A program made the position numbers and the translations under genes. A stretch of DNA of 64,000 nucleotides. Source: Pseudomonadota bacterium. Lineage in GTDB: Bacteria; Bdellovibrionota; UBA1018. Each line of letters starts with the position of its first letter. The stretch's first letter is position 1. The notes under the pieces are model-generated. The model had not been told where the DNA came from. It did not search any database and saw only the letters and a list, made by a program, of their open reading frames with translations. Below, piece by piece: positions 29,171 to 38,895 of this stretch. The DNA lies in the NCBI GenBank assembly GCA_027485695.1, contig JAIXQO010000001.1:124001-188000 (forward strand). Direction: 5' to 3'.

Positions 29171-30243
29171 GACGAGGCGTAACCTTCGGCTTTGAGTTTC
29201 TCCATCTGGTTGTAGGCAATGAGGCCGTTCACCATTTCATCAATTTTGCCTTCCATGAAATCGGTCAGCTGATGGAGCGTGAGTCCGATGCGGTGATCGG
29301 TCACTCGTTCTTGCGGGAAATTGTAAGTGCGAATGCGCTCGGAACGATCGCCTGTTCCGACCATGTCTTTGCGTTGGTCCGAGTGAGCTTTGGCGGCTTT
29401 TTCAGCCTCGAGTTCATAGAGACGCGAACGAAGGATCTTCATCGCTTTGTCTTTGTTCTTGAGCTGCGAGCGCTCGTCCTGACATACCACGACGAGTCCC
29501 GAGGGATTGTGCGTGATGCGGACGGCGGAGTCAGTCGTGTTAACGCCCTGACCGCCGGAACCACCGGAACGAAACACGTCGATACGGAGATCAACGGGGT
29601 TGATCTTGACGTCGACTTCTTCGGCCTCGGGCAAGATCGCGACTGTCACCGTCGAGGTGTGCACGCGGCCTTGGGTTTCCGTCGCCGGCACGCGCTGAAC
29701 GCGATGAACGCCGCCTTCGAATTTGAGCTTACTGAAAACCGATTGGCCCGTGACCATGGCGACGATCTCTTTGAAACCGCCGATCCCGGTCGGATTCGCC
29801 GACATCAGTTCAAAACGCCAGCCTTGCTTCTCGCAGTAACGTTGGTACATGCGGAAAACTTCGCCACAAAACAATCCAGCTTCATCCCCCCCGGCGCCGG
29901 CGCGAACTTCGAGTAGAATGTTCTTATCGTCGTTCGGATCCTTAGGCAGGAGCAGAAGTTGGAGTTTCTTGGTCGTCTCTTCGAGTTCGGGTTCGAGACG
30001 CTTGAGCTCGTCGCGCGCCATCGAGACGATTTCGGAATCTTTTTCAGCGAGTAGTTCGCGGTTCGAAGCGATCTCGGATTTCAATCCTTGATAGCGGCGG
30101 AATTCCTCGACCACCTCTTCGAGGCTCGCACGCTCGCGCGAGAGCCTCCGGAATTCATCCGGACGATCCGCGAGCGCGGGATCGGAGAGCCGGCTGTCGA
30201 GCTCCAGAAAACGCGCCTCAACTGCTTCGAGTTTATCAAACAT
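29167..30243 (-). CDS. prfA: Peptide chain release factor 1
   Basis: RF1 (358 residues) terminates translation at UAA and UAG. The peptidyl-tRNA hydrolysis motif is GSGGQGVNTTDSAVRITH. A PAT-type codon-recognition tripeptide is expected in the VQRVPATETQGR stretch and is visible as PAT, distinguishing RF1 from RF2. It lies 27 bp downstream of rho and is coupled to prmC. Confidence 0.98.
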   Translation of the reverse strand: MFDKLEAVEARFLELDSRLSDPALADRPDEFRRLSRERASLEEVVEEFRRYQGLKSEIASNRELLAEKDSEIVSMARDELKRLEPELEETTKKLQLLLLPKDPNDDKNILLEVRAGAGGDEAGLFCGEVFRMYQRYCEKQGWRFELMSANPTGIGGFKEIVAMVTGQSVFSKLKFEGGVHRVQRVPATETQGRVHTSTVTVAILPEAEEVDVKINPVDLRIDVFRSGGSGGQGVNTTDSAVRITHNPSGLVVVCQDERSQLKNKDKAMKILRSRLYELEAEKAAKAHSDQRKDMVGTGDRSERIRTYNFPQERVTDHRIGLTLHQLTDFMEGKIDEMVNGLIAYNQMEKLKAEGYASS

Positions 30244-30270
30244 CTCAAACGTGCCTTATGGACGACGGAA

Positions 30271-31518
30271 TTAACCGCTCATCCCTTTGATGAATTCGTC
30301 GTTGGTCTTGGAGTTTTGAATCTTGTCGAGCAAGAACTCCATCGCATCAAGCGTGTTCATCGGGTGGAGGACCTTACGAAGGATCCAAATGCGATTGAGC
30401 ACGTCTTTTGGAATGAGCAGCTCTTCTTTACGGGTCGCCGACTTATTGATGTCGAGGCATGGGAAAATACGTTTCTCCATGAGTTTGCGATCGAGGTGAA
30501 TTTCGGAGTTACCCGTGCCTTTGAACTCTTCGAAAATCACTTCGTCCATGCGGGAGCCCGTGTCGATGAGGGAAGTCGCGATGATCGTGAGCGATCCGCC
30601 TTCTTCGATGTTACGAGCGGCACCGAAGAAACGCTTCGGCTTGTGGAGGGCGTTAGAGTCGACACCACCGGAAAGGATCTTACCGGATGGCGGAACGACC
30701 GAGTTGTACGCACGCGCGAGACGAGTGATCGAATCCAGCAGGATGACCACGTCGTACTTATTCTCGACGAGGCGTTTCGCTTTTTCGATGACCATCTCGG
30801 CCACTTGAACGTGACGGGAAGCTTGCTCATCAAATGTGGAGCTGACGACTTCGCCTTTGACCGAGCGTTGCATATCGGTGACTTCTTCGGGACGTTCGTC
30901 GATCAGAAGAACGATGAGCTTGATGTCTGGATGATTGGTCGTGATGGCGTTGGCCATATCCTGCATGAGCACCGTTTTACCGGCGCGAGGAGGCGCAACG
31001 ATCAGGCAACGCTGACCCATGCCGAGTGGCACCATCATGTCGATCACGCGTGTGCTGTAAACTTTGGTTTGGAATTCGAGATTGATCTTACGGTTCGGAT
31101 AGAGCGGCGTGAGGTTGTCGAAGAGCACTTTCTCCGAATTGATCTCAGGAGCTTGGAAGTTCACGCTCTCGACTTTGAGAAGTGCGAAGTAACGTTCGCC
31201 TTCTTTTGGAGCGCGAACCGATCCGCTGACCGTATCACCGGTACGCAGGCCGAAGCGGCGGATCTGCGATGGCGAGACGTAGACGTCGTCTGGACCTGGA
31301 AGGTAGTTATAATCTGGAGCGCGAAGGAATCCGAAACCGTCTGGGAGACACTCAAGGACGCCATCGGCGTAAATATGTTCGTCCTTTTCGGCTTTTTTCT
31401 GAAGGATCGAGAAGATCAGATCCTGTTTCCGCATTCCCCCGGCGTTCTCGATCGTGAGCTCACGGCCCAGTTCGACGAGATCGGCGATTTTCTTTTCCTT
31501 CAGTTCCTTGAGATGCAT
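30271..31518 (-). CDS. rho: Transcription termination factor Rho
   Basis: RNA-dependent ATPase and helicase (415 residues). The N-terminal helical domain starts [18 protein letters not shown]. The RNA-binding cold-shock-like domain contains [13 protein letters not shown], and Walker A is [12 protein letters not shown]. The Q-loop and R-loop regions are intact, and the C-terminus ends in FIKGMSG as usual. The start is placed at 31518 because AGAGGA lies just before this ATG. A longer in-frame start at 31614 would add 32 residues foreign to the family. Confidence 0.97.
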   Translation of the reverse strand: MHLKELKEKKIADLVELGRELTIENAGGMRKQDLIFSILQKKAEKDEHIYADGVLECLPDGFGFLRAPDYNYLPGPDDVYVSPSQIRRFGLRTGDTVSGSVRAPKEGERYFALLKVESVNFQAPEINSEKVLFDNLTPLYPNRKINLEFQTKVYSTRVIDMMVPLGMGQRCLIVAPPRAGKTVLMQDMANAITTNHPDIKLIVLLIDERPEEVTDMQRSVKGEVVSSTFDEQASRHVQVAEMVIEKAKRLVENKYDVVILLDSITRLARAYNSVVPPSGKILSGGVDSNALHKPKRFFGAARNIEEGGSLTIIATSLIDTGSRMDEVIFEEFKGTGNSEIHLDRKLMEKRIFPCLDINKSATRKEELLIPKDVLNRIWILRKVLHPMNTLDAMEFLLDKIQNSKTNDEFIKGMSG

Positions 31519-31828
31519 TGCGGTCCTCTTTATTCGCTGTCTGGATTCATCAGGGGGATATAAATGAGAAGAGTCATGGACGCTGACCTCCTCTAAAATG
31601 GAGGCTGGACCCACCGGTCCTGGCTTAGGACTACGAGGTCCCCATGATCAGTTTTGAATTATTACACTCTTTGAGTAACAGAGGCCATTTAGGTGCACAA
31701 GTGCAAAATGGAGAATTTTTAGAGCCGAGAAGGTCGATTCCCTTGAAAAAACCCTGCGGTATCAAAGGGCGGAGGTCACTGAATTTATTCCCCCGCCCCT
31801 TTGTCAGTCTCTTGTTTATAAATTCGAT
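31519..31828 (-). promoter_or_regulatory. rho leader and flanking non-coding stretch
   Basis: This 310-bp gap contains the minus-strand leader of rho. Two short inverted repeats lie about 70-100 bp before the start: CCTCC/GGAGG at 31587-31604 and GGACC/GGTCC at 31607-31620. E. coli rho is autoregulated in its leader, so an attenuator is possible here, but nothing specific is demonstrated. The rest of the gap, near the end of the neighbouring gene, holds nothing I can assign. Confidence 0.3.
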
Positions 31829-32761
31829 TTAAGGTCGACCGCTCGCCGCATCCCTCGCAGGCTTCAGAACGTCCGACTCAAAACTCCATCGCGGCGAACA
31901 GACCAAGTTTTTGGCCCCTCCCGACCCATCATAGAGAGCGGTGAAATAGATTTTTTTACCTTGAGCGTCTACCCCAGGCCTCTTTTTGATTACAAAAAGC
32001 ACCTCGTCCGGTTGCGGAGGATAAAGGATGGTTCCATCGGCTTTGCGAAAATGAATTTCATCCCTCGTCTGAGTAAAAGAATCCAATTGGAATCCGAGGC
32101 GAAGTCCACTCCCTTCCTCTGGACCGACGGCTTTTACTTGAACTTCAGAACGGGCAAATCCAAAACTGAGCCCCCGCACTTTGTAGATCTGCGATCCGTC
32201 AGCAACCGAGCGCGGCCTGCAGACTAATGCGAGTTTGTTATCCATATACTCCAGCATGAGCTCTCTCTCCACGAGAGGTGCTGTTGCAACATTTTCAGCT
32301 GCAAATGAGGTGAATGCTGGACCGAGGTTGCAAAATTTTTCGATCCCGCCTCGATTCACACTGAGTTCCATTGCAAATACGCCAGGCCGTGACGGGTCGA
32401 CTTGGGTCGAGATAAACGCATAAACACTGCCGGGGTTCTGATCATCCACGAGTCCTAGGAGCGGATCTTTTCCGGCGAGCACGGAGAATCTCGGATCATT
32501 CCACCCCATGTTCACTCGACCAAACGTCCGCAGAATGTGGCGTTTCAGCGGCTGGACTCCCGAACGGTAGGTCTCGACCACATCAAATGCCAAGACCGAT
32601 CTCTGGATTCGGCGAATCGTCAGATCGGTATAAATCCCATCCCCGTAGTCGGCCCGACAGGTTCCAACCACATTCGGATCGTTGAGATGAGCGACGCTCG
32701 AATGCGCGCTCTGAAGAAAAAATAGATAAAAAAAAGCGAATCCCCAACTCTTACGAATCAT
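31829..32761 (-). CDS. Secreted hypothetical protein
   Basis: A 310-residue protein with a signal peptide (MIRKSWGFAFFYLFF, cleavage probably after HSS or VAH). The mature region is mostly beta-rich with cysteines at GTCRADYG, KFCNLG, LVCRPRS and LVCSPRW, probably paired as disulfides. The start is placed at 32761; a longer frame reaching 33046 would include an implausible basic leader and cross the mltG promoter. I recognise no family. The repeated C-x-P/R-R-(S/W) ends suggest two related halves, a pattern seen in secreted proteins of Bdellovibrio relatives. Confidence 0.75.
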   Translation of the reverse strand: MIRKSWGFAFFYLFFLQSAHSSVAHLNDPNVVGTCRADYGDGIYTDLTIRRIQRSVLAFDVVETYRSGVQPLKRHILRTFGRVNMGWNDPRFSVLAGKDPLLGLVDDQNPGSVYAFISTQVDPSRPGVFAMELSVNRGGIEKFCNLGPAFTSFAAENVATAPLVERELMLEYMDNKLALVCRPRSVADGSQIYKVRGLSFGFARSEVQVKAVGPEEGSGLRLGFQLDSFTQTRDEIHFRKADGTILYPPQPDEVLFVIKKRPGVDAQGKKIYFTALYDGSGGAKNLVCSPRWSFESDVLKPARDAASGRP

Positions 32762-32987
32762 TTTGAAGGCTCTCCAATCGAGTGATTTATTGATGCGGGG
32801 ATTTGGCCCTTCACTAACCAGAATCTCGCTCAAACAAAAGACCAAAAGCGCTAGAAAGCTCCCAAACGTAATTATTTTGACTCGGTTCAAGAACTCGGTT
32901 CGAGAATAGATGACCAAACTCCGCGTCGATTCCAGACCTGCACAAAAACACTTCCACGCCCGTCTTCTATAGATAAGAATTAAATCA

Positions 32988-34085
32988 ATGCACCAAAATC
33001 GTTCTGGAAAAGTCGGGGTTTGGATCCTCTCCTTCTTGCTCGTCATCGGCGTGTTCGGCCTGGCCGCCGCCTGGATGGTTCAAACCGAACTCTCTCCCAT
33101 CGCACCATTCTCGCCCGATAAGAAACTCTTCACCGTTGTCCGAGGCGATACGCCAGGAGCGGTTTCTCGCAAACTCCAAGCTGAGGGTCTCATTCGAAAT
33201 GGAACGGTATTCCTCTGGTCGGGTAAAATCCTCGGAACGTGGAAAAACCTCAAGGCCGGTGAATATGAATTATCTCCCGGAATGAACGGGCAAGAAATCT
33301 CTGCCGTCCTGATCAAAGGCATCAGCAAACAGTACGCCGTGACGATCCCAGAGGGGAACAATCTCTATGAGATCACCGCTCTCGTCCGAGCGGGTGGCAA
33401 GATCGACGCCGATCAATTCCAAAAACTCGCCCGAGATCGCACGTGGATCGCTTCTTTGGGACTATTCAAAGAACCGCCGGAATCGCTCGAAGGTTTTTTA
33501 TTCCCGGACACCTACCTTTATAGCCGTACCACCTCACCGGCGGACTTACTCAAAACGATGGTGAAACGATTTTTCCAGGCTTGGAAATCCATTCCAGGAG
33601 TCGAGTCACTCTCGGATTCTGAAATGTTCCGCCTCGTCACCCTCGCATCCATGGTGGAAAAAGAAACGGGTGCACCCGAGGAACGTCCCCGTATTTCCGG
33701 CGTGTTTGCGAATCGGCTTCGCAAGAATATGCGACTTCAGAGCGATCCGACGACGATCTATGGAATGTGGGAACGCTACCGTGGAAACATCTCGAGAACT
33801 GATCTTCTGACCCCCTCGCCTTACAATACCTACACGATTCCCGCTCTCCCTCGTGGCCCCATCGCAAACCCAGGACTCGAAGCACTCAAAGCGGCGCTGA
33901 ATCCAGAGACTCATGAGTTCCTCTATTTCGTTTCGAAAAACGACGGGACGCACGTGTTTACGAAAACCTACGAGGACCACCAGGCAGCGGTGAAATCGTT
34001 TCAGATCAATGCGAGGGCGCGCGAGGGGAAAAGCTGGAGAGACCTCTCCAAACCAAAATCATCCAAAACGCCTGAATCCAGATAA
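32988..34085 (+). CDS. mltG: Endolytic murein transglycosylase MltG
   Basis: Inner-membrane lytic transglycosylase (365 residues) that cleaves nascent peptidoglycan strands. One N-terminal membrane helix (about 10-30) is followed by a LysM-like region and the YceG/MltG domain. Catalytic Glu224 lies in SMVEKETG, with QSDPTTIYG and TPSPYNTY motifs as in the family. The 3' end overlaps the convergent GT87-like gene by 80 bp. Confidence 0.95.
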   Translation: MHQNRSGKVGVWILSFLLVIGVFGLAAAWMVQTELSPIAPFSPDKKLFTVVRGDTPGAVSRKLQAEGLIRNGTVFLWSGKILGTWKNLKAGEYELSPGMNGQEISAVLIKGISKQYAVTIPEGNNLYEITALVRAGGKIDADQFQKLARDRTWIASLGLFKEPPESLEGFLFPDTYLYSRTTSPADLLKTMVKRFFQAWKSIPGVESLSDSEMFRLVTLASMVEKETGAPEERPRISGVFANRLRKNMRLQSDPTTIYGMWERYRGNISRTDLLTPSPYNTYTIPALPRGPIANPGLEALKAALNPETHEFLYFVSKNDGTHVFTKTYEDHQAAVKSFQINARAREGKSWRDLSKPKSSKTPESR

Positions 34086-35187
34086 ATCCACAGTACGCTT
34101 CGAAGTAAGCGGACCCCAGCGGAGGCAGGAAAACCGAAGACGCGAAATTCAGCGCCACGGCTCCGATCAGTCCGGGGACGCGCGAGCGTTCATCTCGGAA
34201 TACGAGTATCGCAAGTGGGAACAGAAACAAGAAGTACGGTTTCCAAACCAGGTGCGAAGCAAGCGGAAGAATCGAAGCGAGTAAGAACGTCGCCTCCCAA
34301 GCCCTTGCACGAGCGGTTCGAAACAAGAGTGCGAACGCGACGACGAGCCACACCCAAACGTAGCCTAAGAAAACGCGTTTCATGGTTTCGAGTTCGAACC
34401 CGAATAGCCCCCAGACTTTTTCTCGCCCTCCCAAGATCAGTGACGGTATTGGTGTCTCAGTAAACACGCGAGCGAGGAACGCGAACACGCTTTGGTTGTG
34501 AGTTTCAAGCGGTAGCCCTTTGGAGCGAAGCGCCTCGCTCCATTGAATCGAGAGTGATCCACCGCCCATGACGGATAGGAGCATGAACGGCAGACACCAG
34601 ATCGAAAGGATTCCTAACACCGACAAAAACAGCGAGCGGTAATCGCGGCGAAACAGATACACGCCCGCGAACGGAATCGTCAGCAGCTTAGCACCTGAAA
34701 ACACACCCCACAAATAGGCCCAGGCTCCTCGGGACTTCCGCCATTCCAAACTATCAATGGCGGCAAGTAATGTGAGTGATAACAAGATGAGATTGATGTT
34801 TCCGTACCGAAGGTCGATCAACAAAGGGCGCGCAACTGCGCCAAGCGAGAGTAGTACGGGCAAAACCCCGAAGCGTTTCGACAACCGCTGTAAGACGAGT
34901 GCGAATAGTCCAAACTTGATGGCTTGGAACGCAATGATCGCTGCCGAAGACCCAAACACCAGAAGCCAAGCGGCTAGCCAGGCAAAACCGGGCGCGTAGA
35001 GAAACCGATCGGGCGAATTGAAATAGAGATCAAAAATCTGATTTCCGCGAATGAGCTGGCCCGCGAACAGGAATACTTTGAGATCGGGAAAACCAATTCG
35101 ATAGCCGTGGTAGGTGCCGATGGAGAAAAGAGTGAGCCAACTCAATCCCAGTAACGCGCGTTGCTTCGAATCTTTGCCATCAAGCAT
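34006..35187 (-). CDS. GT87-like polytopic membrane glycosyltransferase
   Basis: A 393-residue protein with about nine to ten hydrophobic segments and the layout of DUF2029/GT87 polyprenyl-phosphate-mannose-dependent transferases. The typical YAPGFAWLAAWLL, DLRYGNINLILLSL and LVWKPYFLFLFPLA stretches are present. In that family the acceptor is often a lipoglycan on the outer leaflet of the inner membrane; the acceptor here is unknown. It is coupled to ogt upstream (8-bp overlap). Its last 80 bp are antisense to the end of mltG. Confidence 0.85.
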   Translation of the reverse strand: MLDGKDSKQRALLGLSWLTLFSIGTYHGYRIGFPDLKVFLFAGQLIRGNQIFDLYFNSPDRFLYAPGFAWLAAWLLVFGSSAAIIAFQAIKFGLFALVLQRLSKRFGVLPVLLSLGAVARPLLIDLRYGNINLILLSLTLLAAIDSLEWRKSRGAWAYLWGVFSGAKLLTIPFAGVYLFRRDYRSLFLSVLGILSIWCLPFMLLSVMGGGSLSIQWSEALRSKGLPLETHNQSVFAFLARVFTETPIPSLILGGREKVWGLFGFELETMKRVFLGYVWVWLVVAFALLFRTARARAWEATFLLASILPLASHLVWKPYFLFLFPLAILVFRDERSRVPGLIGAVALNFASSVFLPPLGSAYFEAYCGFIWIQAFWMILVWRGLSSFSPRAPSH

Positions 35188-35752
35188 GGAACGGGGTCAT
35201 CGAAAAGGTGCTCTCGACGAATGAGAAACACGGATTGCGATAACTACGCTCAAGATCGAGTAGTCGATTCTTGAACTTGAGCTCCCAATCTTCGGGCTCG
35301 GTGCATCCCATGAATCCACCGATCGACTTGTCTGCGACCACGCGGTGACACGGAACACAGATAGGAAATGGATTTCGTTTCAACGCTTGTCCGACTGCAC
35401 GCGCTGCGGCAGGTTTTCCAACTCGAGCCGCTACCCAGGAGTAAGTTCGTGTCTCACCATGAGGTATCTGAAGCACGGCTTCGTAGACCTTCCGTGCGAA
35501 CTCGCTGATGGAGACAGTGTCAGCCAACGACCAATGAAACGGTAAGAGTGGTTCACCTGCGCGAAAAAAGCATTTCAGTTCTCTCGCCAAACTCGCTACA
35601 CCGTAGGGCGGTTCTGGCATGAGTTCGATTTCTTCGTCTTCTCTCCACTCAACCAACTGAACGCGAGTCAACAGACCTGCATCATTCCAATGGAGATCGA
35701 TGTTGATATGAGCGTCTTCAATTTCTGTTTCGATGCGAAACCGGGGTTTCAT
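35180..35752 (-). CDS. ogt: Methylated-DNA-protein-cysteine methyltransferase
   Basis: Suicide DNA-repair protein (190 residues) that takes O6-alkyl groups from guanine onto its active Cys in the FPICVPCHRVVA motif. The DNA-binding PHGETRTYSWVAARVGKPAAARAVG segment precedes it. The N-terminal domain is RNase H-like as in Ogt. No AraC/Ada domain is present, so it is the Ogt rather than the Ada type. First gene before the GT87-like gene. Confidence 0.95.
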   Translation of the reverse strand: MKPRFRIETEIEDAHINIDLHWNDAGLLTRVQLVEWREDEEIELMPEPPYGVASLARELKCFFRAGEPLLPFHWSLADTVSISEFARKVYEAVLQIPHGETRTYSWVAARVGKPAAARAVGQALKRNPFPICVPCHRVVADKSIGGFMGCTEPEDWELKFKNRLLDLERSYRNPCFSFVESTFSMTPFHA

Positions 35753-35900
35753 GCGTCACGAAAAATCTCGACCAAAAAAATCAAAAGATCAACTCGATTC
35801 TTCGTTTTTTATGTCTCAGTGAGTTAGCTAGCTGCGTGGTTTCTCAAGGTTTTTTTACTTGAGCCGCGGCCAATCACTCCAGTACAGTCCCCCAACTCTC

Positions 35901-37685
35901 ATGGGAACCTACGTCGCTCTTGCTCGCAAATGGCGCTCTTCACAGTTCTCCGACATCGTCGGACAGACGGCTGTTGTGCGAACGCTGATGAACTCTATCC
36001 GGCAAGATCGCGTTCACCACGCCTACTTGTTCACTGGATCGCGAGGCATCGGCAAAACTTCGATCGCGCGTATCTTCTCCAAGGCGCTTCGCTGCGAGCA
36101 CCTCAAAGACGAGAATGATTGGCTCTCCACCTGTGATCAGTGCTCGCATTGCCTGGAAGTCCAGAGTGGGTCGAGCGTCGACGTCATTGAAATCGACGGG
36201 GCATCGAACAACGGCGTCGATGCCGTTCGCGAGATCCGTGAGAACGCAAAATTTTTCCCTTCCTCTGGTCGACGCAAGATCTACATCATCGACGAAGTTC
36301 ACATGCTCACCACGGCAGCGTTCAATGCGCTCTTAAAGACGCTTGAAGAACCGCCCGAGCACGTCGTCTTTATCATTGCCACGACCGAAGCTCACAAGAT
36401 TCCAAGCACCATTCTCTCCCGCGTTCAGAGGTTTGACCTGAAACGCATGACGCCGGATCAAATCCAGGATCGCCTCGCGCTGATCATTGAAAAAGAGAAC
36501 CTTTCGGCAGAACCCTCCGCATTGTCGCTGATTGCTCGCGCGGCCGAGGGATCTATGCGAGACAGCCTCTCGATCCTCGATCAAGTCATTGCTTACTCGG
36601 GTGGCGTCGTCACTCCACAAGCCGTGCGCGAAAGCGCTGGAATGGTGGACTCCGCCTCGATCGCCTCTACTCTGCGAGGAATTGCCAAACGCAATCCAGC
36701 CACGGCAATCGAACCGATCCGCGAGGCTTACCGCAACGGATACGAACTCAAGAACTACTGCCGAGGACTGCTCGAAGGACTCTACGCGGTTCTCGTTTTG
36801 AAATCGGGCGGTGCCGAAGCCACGCTCAAACAATTCGTTTCCGAAGAAGAACTCCACCTGTACCGCGAGATCTCTCGCGAACGGGAGATCGAGGAATTCG
36901 AACTCTTCTTTCAAGTGTTTCATCACGGTTTCGAGGCACTCTCGAAATCCCCTGTGCCTCGTATTTGGCTTGAGACGCTCGTCATGAAGTGTGCTTCGGC
37001 AGAAACACTCGTTCCTCTCGTGCCCGTGCCTCCGACGAATCCAAGCGGCCGCACTTCGGGTGTGAGCCAAGCGGGGTCTAGTAGCGGACCAGCTCCTCGC
37101 GGAACCCAAGGGCAAGCACCGACACCTCCGCCTCCACAAGCCAAAAGCTCGTTACTCTTCGGCTCCTCGAGCGGAATGACTGCTCGTTTTGGTGGACCGG
37201 CTGCCGTAGCCGTCGTCCCTCAGGATGAGAAGTGGGAGCTCCACGTCGGACCCAAGAACTGGGAATCATTCGTTGAGTTCGTGCGCGCCAAGCGACCGCT
37301 TTTGGGTTCAGTTCTTGAACACGCCTCTTGTGAAAAATTTCCCGCCACCGAAGGCGATGACTTCTTGATTTGTTTCAGCGAAAAAGAAGCGCACTACTAC
37401 CGAGAACAGATCCAGATGCGCACTTATCAGGATCAGCTTCAAAACATCACGCGATCGTTTTTCGGGCGCTCGATGCGCATCCTGACCGATGTGCGTTCCA
37501 ATGTTTCGAGCCTCGCCGAGAAAAAAGAACAGATCCGCGTCGAATGGGAAAAACGCACCCGCGAACGAGCCGAGTCACATCCGATCTTGGTGGAAGCCCG
37601 TTCGCTATTTGGCGGCACGCTCGGTGCAATTGAATTATTAACGCCCAAAAACGCCTCAAGATCGATCGAAGGCAAAGTCGAATGA
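35901..37685 (+). CDS. dnaX: DNA polymerase III subunits tau/gamma
   Basis: AAA+ clamp-loader subunit, 594 residues. Walker A is GSRGIGKTSIAR, a four-Cys zinc module lies in CEHLKDENDWLSTCDQCSHC, and Walker B is IYIIDEVHML. A Pro/Gly/Ser-rich linker (about 395-450) leads to a tau-type C-terminal domain. The ATG at 35901 gives the family-typical start GTYVALARKWR. An upstream TTG at 35859 has a better Shine-Dalgarno (AAGG) and would add 14 residues. A programmed frameshift for gamma cannot be judged. It overlaps recR by 4 bp; the usual ybaB/ebfC gene between dnaX and recR is absent. Confidence 0.96.
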   Translation: MGTYVALARKWRSSQFSDIVGQTAVVRTLMNSIRQDRVHHAYLFTGSRGIGKTSIARIFSKALRCEHLKDENDWLSTCDQCSHCLEVQSGSSVDVIEIDGASNNGVDAVREIRENAKFFPSSGRRKIYIIDEVHMLTTAAFNALLKTLEEPPEHVVFIIATTEAHKIPSTILSRVQRFDLKRMTPDQIQDRLALIIEKENLSAEPSALSLIARAAEGSMRDSLSILDQVIAYSGGVVTPQAVRESAGMVDSASIASTLRGIAKRNPATAIEPIREAYRNGYELKNYCRGLLEGLYAVLVLKSGGAEATLKQFVSEEELHLYREISREREIEEFELFFQVFHHGFEALSKSPVPRIWLETLVMKCASAETLVPLVPVPPTNPSGRTSGVSQAGSSSGPAPRGTQGQAPTPPPPQAKSSLLFGSSSGMTARFGGPAAVAVVPQDEKWELHVGPKNWESFVEFVRAKRPLLGSVLEHASCEKFPATEGDDFLICFSEKEAHYYREQIQMRTYQDQLQNITRSFFGRSMRILTDVRSNVSSLAEKKEQIRVEWEKRTRERAESHPILVEARSLFGGTLGAIELLTPKNASRSIEGKVE

Positions 37686-38305
37686 TTCAGCCACACGATG
37701 GTTCTACCAAAGACCCGCTCAGCCGGCTGGTCTTCGAACTCTCCAAGTTGCCGGGAATCGGCGAGAAGACCGCGACACGCCTCGCGTATCACATCCTTAA
37801 ACAAGAGGCCTCCTTCGCCGAAGGAATCGCCCAGGCGCTTCTGCTCGCCAAGAAGTCCACCATCCTCTGCAACATCTGCTGCAACTTCACCGAAACCGAT
37901 CCTTGCCGCATCTGTGCAGACCGCGATCGCGATCGTTCAGTCGTTTGTGTGGTGGAGCGTCCGAACGATCAGCATTCGATCGAACTCAGCGGCAAGTTCA
38001 AAGGACTGTATCACGTGCTTCATGGGGCGCTTGCGCCGCTGGATGGCATCGGCCCAGACGAGTTGAAGCTTCGGGAACTCATGAAACGTTTACAAAATGA
38101 GCAAACGCCGATCGAAGAGATCATCCTGGCGACCAATCCGAGCGTTGAAGGCGAAGCGACCGCGCTTTACATCTCTCGCCTCCTGAAACCTTTTGGCGTG
38201 CGTATCTCGCAGCTCGCTTATGGAATCCCGATGGGTGGTCAACTGGAGTTCACGGACCGGCAAACGATCGGAAAAGCGATGGAGAATCGCATGGAGATTC
38301 GATGA
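37682..38305 (+). CDS. recR: Recombination mediator RecR
   Basis: A 207-residue ring-forming partner of RecO/RecF in gap repair. It has a helix-hairpin-helix (LSKLPGIGEKTATRLAYHIL), a four-Cys zinc finger (CNICCNFTETDPCRIC) and a Toprim domain beginning VVCVVERPNDQHSIE. GTP/ATP are not required. Start and stop both overlap neighbours by 4 bp (ATGA), which binds it into the dnaX-recR-mglA-dksA-like operon. Confidence 0.97.
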   Translation: MIQPHDGSTKDPLSRLVFELSKLPGIGEKTATRLAYHILKQEASFAEGIAQALLLAKKSTILCNICCNFTETDPCRICADRDRDRSVVCVVERPNDQHSIELSGKFKGLYHVLHGALAPLDGIGPDELKLRELMKRLQNEQTPIEEIILATNPSVEGEATALYISRLLKPFGVRISQLAYGIPMGGQLEFTDRQTIGKAMENRMEIR

Positions 38306-38895
38306 GCTTCATTAACTATTCGACCAAGGAAGTGAATTGTAAAATCGTCTACGTCGGTCCTGGACTGAGCGGCAAGACGACCAACATCCAATACATCTTC
38401 GAAAACACTCAAGCGGATCTGCGCGGAAAATTTTTTGCGGGCTCCACTGAGAACGAACGAACGCTATTTTTCGATTTTTTGCCACTTGGTGTTGGCGACG
38501 TGCGCGGTTATCAGACGCGCTTTCACCTGTTCACCATCCCAGGTCAGACGTTTTACGAAATCTCCCAACAATTCATACTCAAAGGCGTGGATGGGATCGT
38601 TTTTGTCGTCGATAGTCAGTCTGAACGCATGGAGGCGAATATCGACAATTTTGAAAACTTGAAAAAAAATCTTGAAAGACAAGGGTATGACATCAATAAA
38701 GTTCCTCTCGTCATTCAGTACAATAAGCGAGACGCCGCGAGCGCGGTCAGTATTCACGAGCTCGAGAGCACATTCAATTCAATGAGACGGCCATACTTCG
38801 AAGCGATCGCAAATCGCGGAGAAGGGGTCATGGAAACACTGCAGTCCGTTTGCCAAATGGTTATCCGTGAGCTCAAAGGGGGAGAAAAACCGTGA
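38302..38895 (+). CDS. mglA: MglA-type polarity GTPase
   Basis: A 197-residue small Ras-like GTPase that marks a cell pole and drives gliding/twitching motility or invasion-pole functions in Myxococcus and Bdellovibrio. The P-loop is GPGLSGKTTN (residues 19-28). The MglA-specific LFFDFLPLGVGDVRGYQTRF is followed by switch 2 (IPGQTFYE), and the base-specificity motif is QYNKRD. Closely similar to myxobacterial MglA along its whole length. The MglB GAP partner is not in the window. Coupling to DNA replication and repair genes by ATGA overlaps is notable. Confidence 0.95.
   Translation: MSFINYSTKEVNCKIVYVGPGLSGKTTNIQYIFENTQADLRGKFFAGSTENERTLFFDFLPLGVGDVRGYQTRFHLFTIPGQTFYEISQQFILKGVDGIVFVVDSQSERMEANIDNFENLKKNLERQGYDINKVPLVIQYNKRDAASAVSIHELESTFNSMRRPYFEAIANRGEGVMETLQSVCQMVIRELKGGEKP

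Noticed and set aside
30088-31563. A 491-residue plus-strand open frame opposite rho and the start of prfA
   Set aside because: It is a long antisense shadow of rho. Rho has every expected motif, and the opposing frame has an unnatural Asp/Glu/Phe/His-rich composition.
32762-33046. N-terminal extension of the secreted protein at 31829-32761
   Set aside because: The extension is basic and unlike a secreted protein. It would overlap the start of mltG, whereas the internal ATG begins a clean signal peptide.
35753-35900. TTG start for dnaX at 35859
   Set aside because: Not fully excluded, since it has an AAGG upstream. The ATG at 35901 gives the conserved family N-terminus and is the simpler choice.
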